64,000 bases of DNA. Origin: CADEFX01 sp046154585 (GTDB taxonomy: Bacteria; Pseudomonadota; Alphaproteobacteria; Rhizobiales; Hyphomicrobiaceae). The DNA lies in NCBI GenBank assembly GCA_046154585.1, contig JBJXDX010000091.1, positions 80,455 to 144,454 on the forward strand, read 5' to 3'. A model generated the notes under the pieces. That model saw only the letters and a program-made list of their open reading frames with translations, did not search any database and was not told the DNA's origin. The translations under genes were made by a program, and so were the position numbers. Position 1 is the stretch's first letter, and every line of letters starts with the position of its first letter. Positions 25,807 to 34,480 of the stretch are shown here, piece by piece.

Positions 25807-27134
25807 GCGGTCAGCACCCGCACCGTCGGCGTCACCGCGCCACGATCGATCAGGGCCGAGTGTGTCACCACACTGGGCGTGATCTGGCCGCGATAGCCGC
25901 CGCCGGCGGCCGGGCCGCAGCACAACAGCGACTCCACCTCCCACAGCATCGTCTCACACGCGGACCGATCCGCCGATCGCATGGCGACGCGTACCCGCAC
26001 GTCCTCGCTCTCGGTGTCTGGCGCTTTGGCCGTAGCGTATAGCGAGTTGATGCCCACGAGATCGATGCGCAGCGACCTCGCAATCGCCGGATGCCGGCCC
26101 AGACGCTCGACGAGCACCTCTGCCGCGAGCTTCGCCCGCGCCGTCGCATTGGGGCCAGCATAGCTGACGCCACCCTCGGCGAAATAGCCGCCGTCGAAAC
26201 CCACCGTCACCTTCAGTTTTTTGGGCCTGGCGGTCCCGTTCGCATTGCGAACCTCCACACGATCCCGGCCCGCCTCCGTGACGCGCACGCGCGAGAAGTC
26301 CGCAGTCACATCCGGTGTCAGGTAGGACGTCGGATCGTGCACCTCGTACATGAGCTGCTCTTTGACCGTGCGCGGGCTCACCATGCCGCCGGCATCGTCG
26401 AGCTTGGTGATGACGCAGCGTCCGTCCGCATCGACCTCGGCGATCGGATAGCCGCAGTCCGCCAGACGCGGCACGTCCTTCTTGCCCGGATCGGCGAAAT
26501 AGCCGCCCGTGATCTGCATGCCGCATTCCAGCAGGTGGCCGACTACCGTGCCCTGCCCCAACAGGCGCCAGTCGTCACGGGCCCAGCCATAGTGATGTAC
26601 GAGCGGCGTCAGGAACAGCGACGGGTCAGCGACCCGACCCGTAATGACCACATCGGCGCCCGCCTCGAGCGCCGGCAGGATGGCATCGACGCCCAGGTAC
26701 ACGTTGGCACCCACCACGGGCAGCCCAACCTCGGAGATCCTACGATCGTGATGGTCGAACAGCGTCGTGTCCGGACCCATCACGTGGCCGACATCATCGC
26801 CTTCGACAGCCGCCACCTTCAGGCCCTTCAGACCCAGCTCCCGCGCGACCTCGATGGCAAGCTCGGCGGCCGCCGCGACGTTGGCGACGCCCATGTTCGT
26901 GACGATGCGCGTACCGTTCGCCTTGCACGCACCGAGTACGCCCCGAAGCCGCGCGCCGAGTTGCGGATTGTAGCCCTTCCTGGGGTCGAGCTTGCGGTCG
27001 CGGTGGCCAAAGGCCAGCGTGCGCTCGCCGATGGTCTCGAACACGAGATAGTCGAGCTTGCCTTTACGCGCCAGATCGATGGCCGGCTCCAGCCGGTCCG
27101 ACGAAAACCCGGCGCCGCATCCGAGCCTCAGCAT
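25803..27134 (-). CDS. Acyclic terpene utilisation AtuA family protein (DUF1446), module 1
   Basis: A 443-residue DUF1446/AtuA protein. Family features are LGCGAGFSSDRLEPA at the N-terminus, the GERTLAFGHRDR region, EGDDVG, ADVVITGRVADPSLFL at about 160, and a glycine-rich C-terminal CGPAAGGGYRG. It is followed by a separate C-terminal-domain gene, whereas many homologues carry both domains in one chain. It lies 15 bases downstream of two ABC solute-binding protein genes, suggesting uptake and catabolism of the same acid. The ribosome-binding site AGGAG is present. The enzymatic activity of the family is unproven. Confidence 0.85.
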   Translation of the reverse strand: MLRLGCGAGFSSDRLEPAIDLARKGKLDYLVFETIGERTLAFGHRDRKLDPRKGYNPQLGARLRGVLGACKANGTRIVTNMGVANVAAAAELAIEVARELGLKGLKVAAVEGDDVGHVMGPDTTLFDHHDRRISEVGLPVVGANVYLGVDAILPALEAGADVVITGRVADPSLFLTPLVHHYGWARDDWRLLGQGTVVGHLLECGMQITGGYFADPGKKDVPRLADCGYPIAEVDADGRCVITKLDDAGGMVSPRTVKEQLMYEVHDPTSYLTPDVTADFSRVRVTEAGRDRVEVRNANGTARPKKLKVTVGFDGGYFAEGGVSYAGPNATARAKLAAEVLVERLGRHPAIARSLRIDLVGINSLYATAKAPDTESEDVRVRVAMRSADRSACETMLWEVESLLCCGPAAGGGYRGQITPSVVTHSALIDRGAVTPTVRVLTA

Positions 27135-27149
27135 TCGCTTCTCCTGCGC

Positions 27150-28151
27150 TCAGCTGCCGGGCAGCGCGTGTGCCTCGGGGAAGAACAAGTCCTTCCACGA
27201 CCCGGGCTTGTTCTTCACTAGGCCCACCCGGTGCATGAAGTCGATCATCTTGCCAACGTTGCTCGGTACTTTCGTGAATTCCAGATCCTTTGTGGCCAGA
27301 AGTGCAGCCAGCTCGGCCTCGTCCAGATTCTTGTCCTTGGTCATCTCGATGTAGAGACGCGCGGTACGCAGCTTGTCCGCGTTGGCCCACGCGATTGCCT
27401 CATCATAGGCCTTGAGCACGGCCGCGAACACTTTCGGGTTCTCGGCGCGAAACTTTTCCGTCGACGTGAATGTCAGGCCAGTCGTCGGGCCACCCATGAT
27501 TTCGTATGCCGTCGTCACCACCGGCAGTCCGGCCTTGGCTTCCTTCTCGTGAAACGGAGAGGTAGCAAAGTGCGCCGTAATCTCACCCTGCTGATTGAGC
27601 ACGGCGGCCAACGCCTCGGGGTGGGGAAGCGCCACGATGATGTGATCGAGTTTGGTGTGCTCGCCGAACAGCTTGTCCGCCGCCACGTGCATCATGAAAG
27701 CCTGCGTCGACACCTTGAGCGACGGCACCGCTATCCGATGCTTCTCGGCAAAGTCCTTGAGCGACTTGATGCTCGGATCTTTGGTATGCAGCCAGATATT
27801 GTTGTTCGCGGCGGCAGCGACCGCCTTGAACCCGATGTTGCTCCTGGTGCGATCCCACAGGACGGCCATGGACGGAACACCCTGCGTCGCAAAGTGCAGG
27901 CTGCCCGAGATGAAGGCATCGTTGAGCGCCGCGGGACCTCCGAGCCTCGCCCACTTGACCGCCACATCCCCCATGCCGGCCGCCGCGAGCTGCTTCTCGA
28001 CCAGCTTCTCGTTCTGCATCACCATCATCGTCAGATAGACGGCGCCGAACTGCTGGCCGAGCACCACCTCGCTGACCTCGGCGCGTACCGACGGCGCTGC
28101 AGTCATGGAGGCCACGACTGCAACCGGTGCGGCAAATCTCTTGATATTCAC
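27150..28151 (-). CDS. ABC transporter solute-binding protein, NMT1/SsuA-like (copy B)
   Basis: A 333-residue periplasmic binding protein: signal peptide 1-24 (SVRA-E), then a type II binding fold with LGQQFGAVYLTMMVMQNEKLVEKQL, SLHFATQGVPSMAVLWDRT and IMGGPTTGLTFTSTEKF. These resemble NMT1/THI5 and sulfonate/nitrate-type ligand-binding proteins. It is clearly a paralogue of the adjacent 28203-29210 gene (same motifs in the same order, same ending PEAHxLPG). No permease or ATPase gene is in the window. The ligand is unknown. The ribosome-binding site GGGAGAAATAG precedes ATG. Confidence 0.88.
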   Translation of the reverse strand: MNIKRFAAPVAVVASMTAAPSVRAEVSEVVLGQQFGAVYLTMMVMQNEKLVEKQLAAAGMGDVAVKWARLGGPAALNDAFISGSLHFATQGVPSMAVLWDRTRSNIGFKAVAAAANNNIWLHTKDPSIKSLKDFAEKHRIAVPSLKVSTQAFMMHVAADKLFGEHTKLDHIIVALPHPEALAAVLNQQGEITAHFATSPFHEKEAKAGLPVVTTAYEIMGGPTTGLTFTSTEKFRAENPKVFAAVLKAYDEAIAWANADKLRTARLYIEMTKDKNLDEAELAALLATKDLEFTKVPSNVGKMIDFMHRVGLVKNKPGSWKDLFFPEAHALPGS

Positions 28152-28202
28152 GGCTATTTCTCCCTTTGTTGGTTCGAAGTGCTTGTTGGCGGACGGTCGG
28201 AC

Positions 28203-29210
28203 TCAGGTTCCTGGAAGGCCGTGCGCCTCGGGCAGATAAAGATCCTTCCACGAGACCGCCTTGGTCTTGATCAGCCCCACCTGGTGCATGAACTCCAGCA
28301 TCTTGGCGACGTTTGCCGGCACGCGCGTGTAGTCCATATCCTTGCTGTTCATGCCGGCGACGAGCTCATCCACGCTGAGCCGCTTCTCTTTCGAAAGATC
28401 GAGATAGTGCGCGGCCGCACGCGGTTTGTCGGCCGCGATCCAATCCTGCGCTTCTGTAAAAGCCTTCACGACGGCGCCGTAGATCTTCGGGTTCTCGTTG
28501 CGAAACTTCTCACTCGACACGAAGTTCACGCCGGTCGTCGGTCCGCCCCATATGTCAAACGTCGTTGCAATCGTCTTTAGGCCGGCCTTGAGCTCGATCT
28601 CGCTGAACGGCGACGTGGCGAAGTGCGTCTGGATCTCCGACACCGGGCTCATGACGGCCGCCAACGCATCCGGATGCGGCAGCGATACGATGATATGATC
28701 GAGCTTGGTGTAGTTCTCCGGCCCCCAGGTCGATGCGACGAGGCGATGCAGCGCCAGTGCTTGCGCGGAGACTTTCAGGCCGGGAATGGCGATGCGGTCC
28801 TTCTCCGTGAAATCCTTGATCGATTTGATGTTGGGGTTGCGCGTGTTGAGCCAGATGTTGTTGCTGGCCACGGCATAGACGCCCTTCACGCCGATGGTGG
28901 ACTTGGTCCTGTCCCAGATGATGGCGGTGGACGGCACACCCTGACAGGAAAAATGCAGCGAGCCCGAGAGCGTCGCATCGTTAACCGCCGCGGCCGTGCC
29001 GAGCCGGCTCCACGTCACCTTGACGCTGCCCATCCCCACCGCTTCGAGATGCTTCTCGACCAGCTTGTGGCTCTCCATCACCATCGCCGGCAGATAAACA
29101 GCCCCGATTTGCTGGCCAAGGAGCACTTCGCCGACTTCAGCGCGTGCGGCGGAACCAGCTCCGACGCAGAACGCCAGCGCCACTGCCGGCAAAAACTTGA
29201 GCAACCTCAT
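28203..29210 (-). CDS. ABC transporter solute-binding protein, NMT1/SsuA-like (copy A)
   Basis: A 335-residue paralogue of the downstream binding protein: signal peptide ending ARA-E at about residue 25, LGQQIGAVYLPAMVMESHKLVEKHL, SLHFSCQGVPSTAIIWDRTKS, IWGGPTTGVNFVSSEKF and terminal LPEAHGLPGT. ATG at 29210 is preferred over an ATG two codons earlier because GAGGAGG then has normal spacing. The tandem pair probably arose by duplication and may have diverged in ligand. Without a permease in the window, both are orphan receptors. Confidence 0.88.
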   Translation of the reverse strand: MRLLKFLPAVALAFCVGAGSAARAEVGEVLLGQQIGAVYLPAMVMESHKLVEKHLEAVGMGSVKVTWSRLGTAAAVNDATLSGSLHFSCQGVPSTAIIWDRTKSTIGVKGVYAVASNNIWLNTRNPNIKSIKDFTEKDRIAIPGLKVSAQALALHRLVASTWGPENYTKLDHIIVSLPHPDALAAVMSPVSEIQTHFATSPFSEIELKAGLKTIATTFDIWGGPTTGVNFVSSEKFRNENPKIYGAVVKAFTEAQDWIAADKPRAAAHYLDLSKEKRLSVDELVAGMNSKDMDYTRVPANVAKMLEFMHQVGLIKTKAVSWKDLYLPEAHGLPGT

Positions 29211-29303
29211 TGTCATCCTCCTCGAGCCGCGGCTTATCCGCGGACGTTTCCTTCAGGGTTGGATGCGCCCTTGTATCACGGCCGCTTTGTATCGTTTCAT
29301 AGG

Positions 29304-31052
29304 TTACACGGGCCGGTCGCCTTTTTGAACCTTCAGTGTGCGGTTGTCGGCCGCAGGCAGCATCTTGGCGGGATCGCGCGTCACGATCGCATCGATGACG
29401 GTGGGCGAGGATGTGTTCTCGAGGCCTTCCTGTAGCGCTGCCGAAAGCCTCTCCGGATCGGACACGCGAATGCCGCGGCAACCGAAGCCTTTGGCAATGG
29501 CCGCATAGTCCATCTCGACCAGATCCGAGGACTGATAGTTGCCGCTTCCGTACACGGCGTGCTGCAGGGCCTTCACATAGCCCGAAGCCGCATTGTTGAA
29601 GACCACGACCACGAAATTGGCGCCCACGCGGCGCGCCGTTTCCAGCTCGCCCAGGCTCATATTGAACCCGCCGTCACCCGTGAGGCTCACCACCCGCCGG
29701 TTCGGTCCGGCGCCGATCTGCGCGCCGATACCTCCGGGCACGCCGTAGCCGATCGACGCGAACCCACGGTCGGGCAGGAAGTGCCGCCCCGCCAGCTTGG
29801 TGTCGAACATCAGCCCGCCCCAATGCGCCGCGAACCCGCCGTCTGCGACCACGATACCATCGGCAGGCATGATCTTGTTGAGCTCGCCCATGAGGCGTCC
29901 GACATTGATCGGCGTCTCGCGCGATTGGAGTCGGTCCGCAGCACTCTCGCGCCACTCCGCCATGCGCTTGGGCAACTCCGCCACGTAGGCCGCCCGCTGG
30001 CGCGCCACCGCCTTGCCGTCACCCAACTCGGCCGCAAGCGCTTCGAGCGTCAGCCGGCCATCGCCGGCCAGGGCCACATCCGTGCGCGTCGTCCGGCCGA
30101 TCTCGGTCGGCTCGATCTCGATGTGAATTATGGGCTTGCCGGGCGGGATCAAGGCGAAGCGCTTGGTGGCGATCTCGCCCAGCTTGCATCCAACGACGAT
30201 CAGGCAATCGGACGCCGCGATCAGCGCGTTGGCAATCCGGTCATAGCGCCCGAACAGCCCTGCGGAAAGCGCATGTGAACAGGCGATCGCCCCTTTGCCC
30301 GACATCGTGTGTGCAATGGGAATATTGTAGGCCTCGGCCAGCGCCTGCAGGGCGCCGTACGCCTCCGAGATGTGGATGCCGCCGCCCGCCAGGATCAGCG
30401 GTCGCTCGGCCTTGGCGATCAGTGCGGCGGCATTGACGACCTCGGCCGGATCGGGACGCGTGCGCCGCGCCTGCGCCTTCAGCGTGCCCGGATCCACCCA
30501 GAAATCCCCGGCATCGAAATCGTGCTCGCCGTGCGCGACATCCTCCGGCACATCGATGAGCACCGGACCGGGCCTACCGCTCGTCGCCACCGCGAAGGCA
30601 CGCCGCACATGCTCGGGCAACCGCTTGATGACCTCGACCCGGATCACCTCCTTGACCACCGGCCGCAGCACCTCGAGCTGCCGCGCCTCCTGGGTCATGT
30701 TCTTCCAGGCGTGCTCGCGATTGGCATCGCCCGTCACCACGATCATCGGGATGCCGGCGTTCAAGCTTTCGACGAGCCCCGTCACGAGGTTGGTCGCGCC
30801 CGGCCCCAGCGTGCCATCCGCCACACCCGGCCTGTTCGTCACCTTGGCATAGGCGTCGGCCGCGAAGGCGCCGCAGCGCTCATCGTTGATGAGGTAGTGC
30901 TTGAGGTTCAGCGCGCGACACGCCTCGTAGAAGGGGAGAAGCTGGAAACCGCCCATGCCGAACATCGGACCGACGTTCGACAGCTTGAGCATCTCCGCCA
31001 GCGCCTGCCCGCCTGTCATGCGCCGCGTGGAATTCGAAACGGGTTGGTTCAT
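29304..31052 (-). CDS. Thiamine-diphosphate-dependent enzyme (acetolactate synthase-like)
   Basis: A 582-residue ThDP enzyme with the three-domain pyruvate-oxidase/acetolactate-synthase layout: a PYR domain with the catalytic Glu in NDERCGAFAADAYAK (about 56), a central Rossmann-like domain (DCLIVVGCKLGEIATKRF), and a PP domain with the ThDP/Mg motif GDGGFNMSLGELE...VVFNNAAS (about 470-500). It is 20-30 residues short of longer AHAS forms and has no regulatory subunit gene, so branched-chain biosynthesis is unlikely. Its ATG overlaps the stop of the upstream uncharacterised gene (ATGA), implying that the two products act together. Decarboxylation or carboligation of a 2-keto acid is the likely chemistry. 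Confidence 0.87.
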   Translation of the reverse strand: MNQPVSNSTRRMTGGQALAEMLKLSNVGPMFGMGGFQLLPFYEACRALNLKHYLINDERCGAFAADAYAKVTNRPGVADGTLGPGATNLVTGLVESLNAGIPMIVVTGDANREHAWKNMTQEARQLEVLRPVVKEVIRVEVIKRLPEHVRRAFAVATSGRPGPVLIDVPEDVAHGEHDFDAGDFWVDPGTLKAQARRTRPDPAEVVNAAALIAKAERPLILAGGGIHISEAYGALQALAEAYNIPIAHTMSGKGAIACSHALSAGLFGRYDRIANALIAASDCLIVVGCKLGEIATKRFALIPPGKPIIHIEIEPTEIGRTTRTDVALAGDGRLTLEALAAELGDGKAVARQRAAYVAELPKRMAEWRESAADRLQSRETPINVGRLMGELNKIMPADGIVVADGGFAAHWGGLMFDTKLAGRHFLPDRGFASIGYGVPGGIGAQIGAGPNRRVVSLTGDGGFNMSLGELETARRVGANFVVVVFNNAASGYVKALQHAVYGSGNYQSSDLVEMDYAAIAKGFGCRGIRVSDPERLSAALQEGLENTSSPTVIDAIVTRDPAKMLPAADNRTLKVQKGDRPV

Positions 31053-31879
31053 CGTGCAGTTTCCTTTGCGTGCGCAGCGACCATGGCTTCAACGAACTGG
31101 CGGCAGCTCTGACCGATCCTGCCGCCGTATTTCTCCGCAACCTCGTTCAGCGCCGACACGTAGCCATCCTCGTACATCGATCGGCCGTCGCCGATCCGCG
31201 CCGAGAAAGCCGAGAGACACGCCCCGGCGATGCCGCGCTGGTTCATGGCCGGCAGTCGCGAAACTCCGGCATTGTCGATGCCTCGATCTGCGTCGTTCGT
31301 CACGGCCGCAAACACCGGATACTTCACGGCCATCTCCGGCTTGCCGCCCGGACAGGCCCCGTGCGAGGCCGCTACGATGATGTGTTCGGCATCTTCCGGC
31401 TGCACGAGCGAGATCGAGTCCATGATGATGACTTTAATGCCCGCGCTGCCCGCGTCCGCCACCTCGAATCGGTGCTCGTCCTCCTTGGGCGGCGCCGGCG
31501 CCGGCTGCAGCGATGCCGACGCCAGCTTGTCCAGCGCGTTCGCACACGTCATCCCAACTGCCAGACCGAGCCGAGCCGCCGGTGCGTTGACAAACGACAG
31601 GATGCCGCGCGCGAGGTTGTCCTTGCCATCGCCGATGCGGGCCGTCTTGCCCGACACCGCAGCCGCCGGGACGCCCAGTCCTTCCAGCATGCGCACGCCG
31701 CCGAGGCCTGCCTGCTCGCGGCCGATCCCGGCGTCGTTGAGGATGACCGCGCTCACGCCCTTGGACGCGGCGTAGTAGCCGGCATAACGCCCGCCGTGCG
31801 AAGCACAGACCGCAGCCGCGCCGCGATGCTCCGGCAGCAGATGCGTCACGCTATCGAGAACGACCTTGGCAACTGGCAC
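31049..31879 (-). CDS. Uncharacterised protein with two homologous halves
   Basis: A 276-residue protein that I do not recognise. It consists of two homologous halves (about 4-120 and 148-265) with an offset of about 145-147 residues. Shared motifs are DS (9-10 and 154-155), ASHG (26-29 and 171-174), ND (48-49 and 195-196) and ARIGDG (80-85 and 227-232), each half ending with a G..S..N motif. A proline/acid-rich linker (about 122-145) joins them. There is no signal peptide, so it should be cytoplasmic. GTG start with AGGAGGAAATTC upstream. It is coupled by ATGA overlap to the ThDP enzyme and lies 36 bases after an enolase-superfamily gene. The repeated motifs could form a pseudo-dimeric active site (inference). 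Confidence 0.7.
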   Translation of the reverse strand: MPVAKVVLDSVTHLLPEHRGAAAVCASHGGRYAGYYAASKGVSAVILNDAGIGREQAGLGGVRMLEGLGVPAAAVSGKTARIGDGKDNLARGILSFVNAPAARLGLAVGMTCANALDKLASASLQPAPAPPKEDEHRFEVADAGSAGIKVIIMDSISLVQPEDAEHIIVAASHGACPGGKPEMAVKYPVFAAVTNDADRGIDNAGVSRLPAMNQRGIAGACLSAFSARIGDGRSMYEDGYVSALNEVAEKYGGRIGQSCRQFVEAMVAAHAKETAR

Positions 31880-31915
31880 GATTGAATTTCCTCCTGGCGA
31901 TCTGCAATGGCCGCT

Positions 31916-33004
31916 TCACGCGACTCTGTATTTATCGAGCACGGCCATATCCGGCTCGAAGCCGATGCCGGGCGTCCTTGGAATGGCAATCTTTCCGTTC
32001 TTCGGCAGCGGAATCGACTGCGAAACGTAGGCGTCCGGCTTCACATAGTAATACTCGAACAGTCCCACCTCGGGCCGGTTGGCCGCAAGCTGCAGCGTCG
32101 CCCAGTAGCCCGGCCCGAAGTAGGGCGAGTGCGGCATGGGCGTTTTGCCCGCCGCCTTGGCGAGATCGCATACCCTTAGGAACTCCGTCACGCCACCGAC
32201 TTTCGTCACGCTCGGCTGCGCATACGTGACGGCGGGCACGGTGTCCTCGAACGGCACGGACGTGCTGGCGTTCTCGCCCGTTGACAGAGATACGCCGAAG
32301 CGCCCCAGTTCCTTCAGAGTCTTGGCGTGGTCAGGCGGAAACACCGGCTCCTCGACCCAAAATAGATCGAGCCGCTTCATCTCGGGCAGCATTAGCTCCG
32401 CTTCCTCGAGCGACCAATTGCAATTGACGTCTGTCGTCATGCGCACGTTCGGGCCGACACCTTTGCGCCCGGCTTCGATGCAATCCAGCGCGATTTCGTG
32501 CAGCTTGACGTCCGCGAAGCCTTCGCCGACGGCCTGCTTCGCGAACTTTTCAACCAGGCTCGGCACACCGTAGCGCACGAGGCTCGCGTAGGCCGGCACG
32601 ATTTCACGATGCCGTCCACCCAGCAATTCCGCGAGCGATACGCCCTTGCGCTTGGCGGCAATATCCCACAGCGCGATATCCACCCCCGACAAGGCGAAGA
32701 TCGTGATGCCGTAGCGGCCCGGCAGATGCAGCTTGTGCTGAATCTCGCGATTGAGCGCGGGGATATCACCGACCTCCTGCCCGACCACGAGTGGTGCCAC
32801 CATGTCGGTGAGCGCAGCACGCACGGCTGTCGAACAGAAATACGAGAAGCTGTCACCCCAACCGACCAGCCCGTCATCCGTCTCTACTCGGACGAGCAGC
32901 ATGTCGAAATGCGTCCAGCGACGCGGCATGATGCCTGTGCCCGCACTGCCGTCCGAAAACGGAATCCTCAACGCGATCGGCTCGATCTTCGTGACGCACG
33001 ACAT
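31916..33004 (-). CDS. Enolase-superfamily enzyme with altered mandelate racemase-type active site
   Basis: A 362-residue enolase-superfamily protein. Metal ligands are D192, E218 and E244 (TTDVN, VEEP, STGEN). The proton-abstracting motif reads K167-L-H169 instead of KxK, and the Asp normally paired with the C-terminal His is Ser265 (QPSVTKVGG), while His292 (PHSPYFG) is kept. It therefore departs from the racemase dyad and may be a dehydratase or act on another acid. The ribosome-binding site GGGAGG is seven bases before ATG. It is upstream of the duplicated-protein/ThDP pair in the same direction. Confidence 0.83.
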   Translation of the reverse strand: MSCVTKIEPIALRIPFSDGSAGTGIMPRRWTHFDMLLVRVETDDGLVGWGDSFSYFCSTAVRAALTDMVAPLVVGQEVGDIPALNREIQHKLHLPGRYGITIFALSGVDIALWDIAAKRKGVSLAELLGGRHREIVPAYASLVRYGVPSLVEKFAKQAVGEGFADVKLHEIALDCIEAGRKGVGPNVRMTTDVNCNWSLEEAELMLPEMKRLDLFWVEEPVFPPDHAKTLKELGRFGVSLSTGENASTSVPFEDTVPAVTYAQPSVTKVGGVTEFLRVCDLAKAAGKTPMPHSPYFGPGYWATLQLAANRPEVGLFEYYYVKPDAYVSQSIPLPKNGKIAIPRTPGIGFEPDMAVLDKYRVA

Positions 33005-33040
33005 GCCCCAACCTCCCTCAATCTCCTGGCCCGATTTGCC

Positions 33041-33682
33041 TCAGACCGGCCGCCTAGCCCATGCCAACGAAAACCCGAGCCCGAAAAGGAGCACGCCCGA
33101 TCCCTCGCGCAGGCGCCGCAACAGGCGCGGCCGGCTCGCGATCCCGTTGCGCACCGCAGCAGCACCATAGGCGATCACGATATCGACAAGCGTATTCAGC
33201 ATGACCGATAGACACCCCAGCACAACGAACTGCAGCGCGACCGCGCCGCGATCCGGATCGACGAACTGAGGAATGAAAGCCAGGAAGAACGCCGCCGTCT
33301 TGGGGTTGAACACCTCGACGACGATGCCATCGCGGAAGGCTTTGCGGCTGCCGGCCGGCGCGACATCGCCGACCGTCACGGCAACGCGCGCCTGGCGCAT
33401 CGTCTTGATGCCGAGCCAGATCAGATACGCGGCACCGGCCATCTTGAGTAGCGTGAAGGCCTGGGCACTTGCCATCACGAGTGCGGATACGCCGAACGCA
33501 CCAGCAATGACGTGAGCCATTCCCCCCACGCCCGTGCCGATGCTGGACGCGATCCCTTCGGCGCGGCCGCCCGCCAGCGTGCGCGCCATGACGTAGAGAA
33601 TTCCTGGGCCGGGCGAAATGGCGATCAGTGACGCCAGGGACAGGAACAGCAGGAAGCTCCCGAGCTCCATCGACTCAAACAT
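33041..33682 (-). CDS. LysE/RhtB family amino acid or metabolite exporter
   Basis: A 213-residue inner-membrane protein with about five or six hydrophobic spans. It carries the LysE/RhtB signature near the N-terminus (LIAISPGPGILYVMARTL with an SIGTGVGG segment after it) and the central FNPKTAAFFLAFIPQFV motif. It exports amino acids or small metabolites; the substrate is unknown. The start at 33682, 7 bases after the upstream SDR stop, avoids a long overlap; an ATG four codons later is also possible. It lies in a catabolic cluster, where it could remove a by-product. Confidence 0.88.
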   Translation of the reverse strand: MFESMELGSFLLFLSLASLIAISPGPGILYVMARTLAGGRAEGIASSIGTGVGGMAHVIAGAFGVSALVMASAQAFTLLKMAGAAYLIWLGIKTMRQARVAVTVGDVAPAGSRKAFRDGIVVEVFNPKTAAFFLAFIPQFVDPDRGAVALQFVVLGCLSVMLNTLVDIVIAYGAAAVRNGIASRPRLLRRLREGSGVLLFGLGFSLAWARRPV

Positions 33683-33689
33683 TGGCCAA

Positions 33690-34466
33690 TCAATCCCTGA
33701 CAATAATGCCGGCGCCGCGATAGCCGCCATCGGCAGCCACGATCTCTCCCGTCACGTAGCTCGACTGCGTCTCATCCAACAGGAAATGGATAACGCTCGC
33801 GAGCTCGGCCGGCGTGCCATAGCGCTTCATCGGAATGTAGCGGTGGTACAGCTCGCGGTCCGCGGCGGTGTGAATCGCCTGCACCATAGGCGTTTCCACC
33901 GGCCCCGGTGCCACGGCGTTCACGCGGATGCCGAATGGGGCAAGATCGTTCGCCATCACCTGCGTCAGCGTGACGACCGCACCCTTCGACGCGCCGTAGG
34001 CTGAGCGGCCCTTGGAGCCGCGCAGCCCGGAGATCGAGGCGATATTGACGATGGCGCCGCCGCCCGTGTCCATCATGATGCGAGCGGCTGCGCGGCCCAC
34101 CAGGAACGTGCCGACGACGTTGACATCGAGAATCTTGCGAAACAGGTCCGGCGGTGTGTCGAACACATGCTTGTCGGCGGCGATCCCGGCAGAGTTGACG
34201 ACGCCGTTGATGCCGCCGAAGGCCTCCACGGTCTCGGCCACCGCGCGGTCCACGCCCTTCTCGTCCGTGACATCGAGCGAGGCGACGCGCACGGCCTTGC
34301 TCTTCTCGAACTTGGCGCGGGCCGCCTTGAGCGCGGTCTCGTCACGATCGAGAAGCGCGACCTTCCAACCCTTCCCCAACAGCAGCTCACACGTCGCCAA
34401 TCCGATGCCTGATGCACCACCCGTCACCAGAGCGACGCGGTCTTTGGCTGCGTTGGTCTTTGCCAT
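33690..34466 (-). CDS. SDR family oxidoreductase (3-oxoacyl-ACP reductase-like)
   Basis: A 258-residue classical SDR with an intact active site: TGGASGIG cofactor loop, NSAG, IASISG (catalytic Ser) and YGASK (catalytic Tyr and Lys), then PGPVETPM. The ATG at 34466 is chosen over a TTG two codons upstream because GGGAGG lies nine bases before it. It is between a SAF-type oxidoreductase (14 bases upstream) and LysE (7 bases downstream). It probably interconverts an alcohol and a ketone in the local pathway; substrate unknown. Confidence 0.88.
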   Translation of the reverse strand: MAKTNAAKDRVALVTGGASGIGLATCELLLGKGWKVALLDRDETALKAARAKFEKSKAVRVASLDVTDEKGVDRAVAETVEAFGGINGVVNSAGIAADKHVFDTPPDLFRKILDVNVVGTFLVGRAAARIMMDTGGGAIVNIASISGLRGSKGRSAYGASKGAVVTLTQVMANDLAPFGIRVNAVAPGPVETPMVQAIHTAADRELYHRYIPMKRYGTPAELASVIHFLLDETQSSYVTGEIVAADGGYRGAGIIVRD

Positions 34467-34480
34467 GGCCAAACCTCCCG

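Noticed and set aside
29304..31052. Considered as biosynthetic acetolactate synthase IlvB.
   Set aside because: No regulatory subunit or ilv genes nearby; it is coupled to an uncharacterised protein in a catabolic region.
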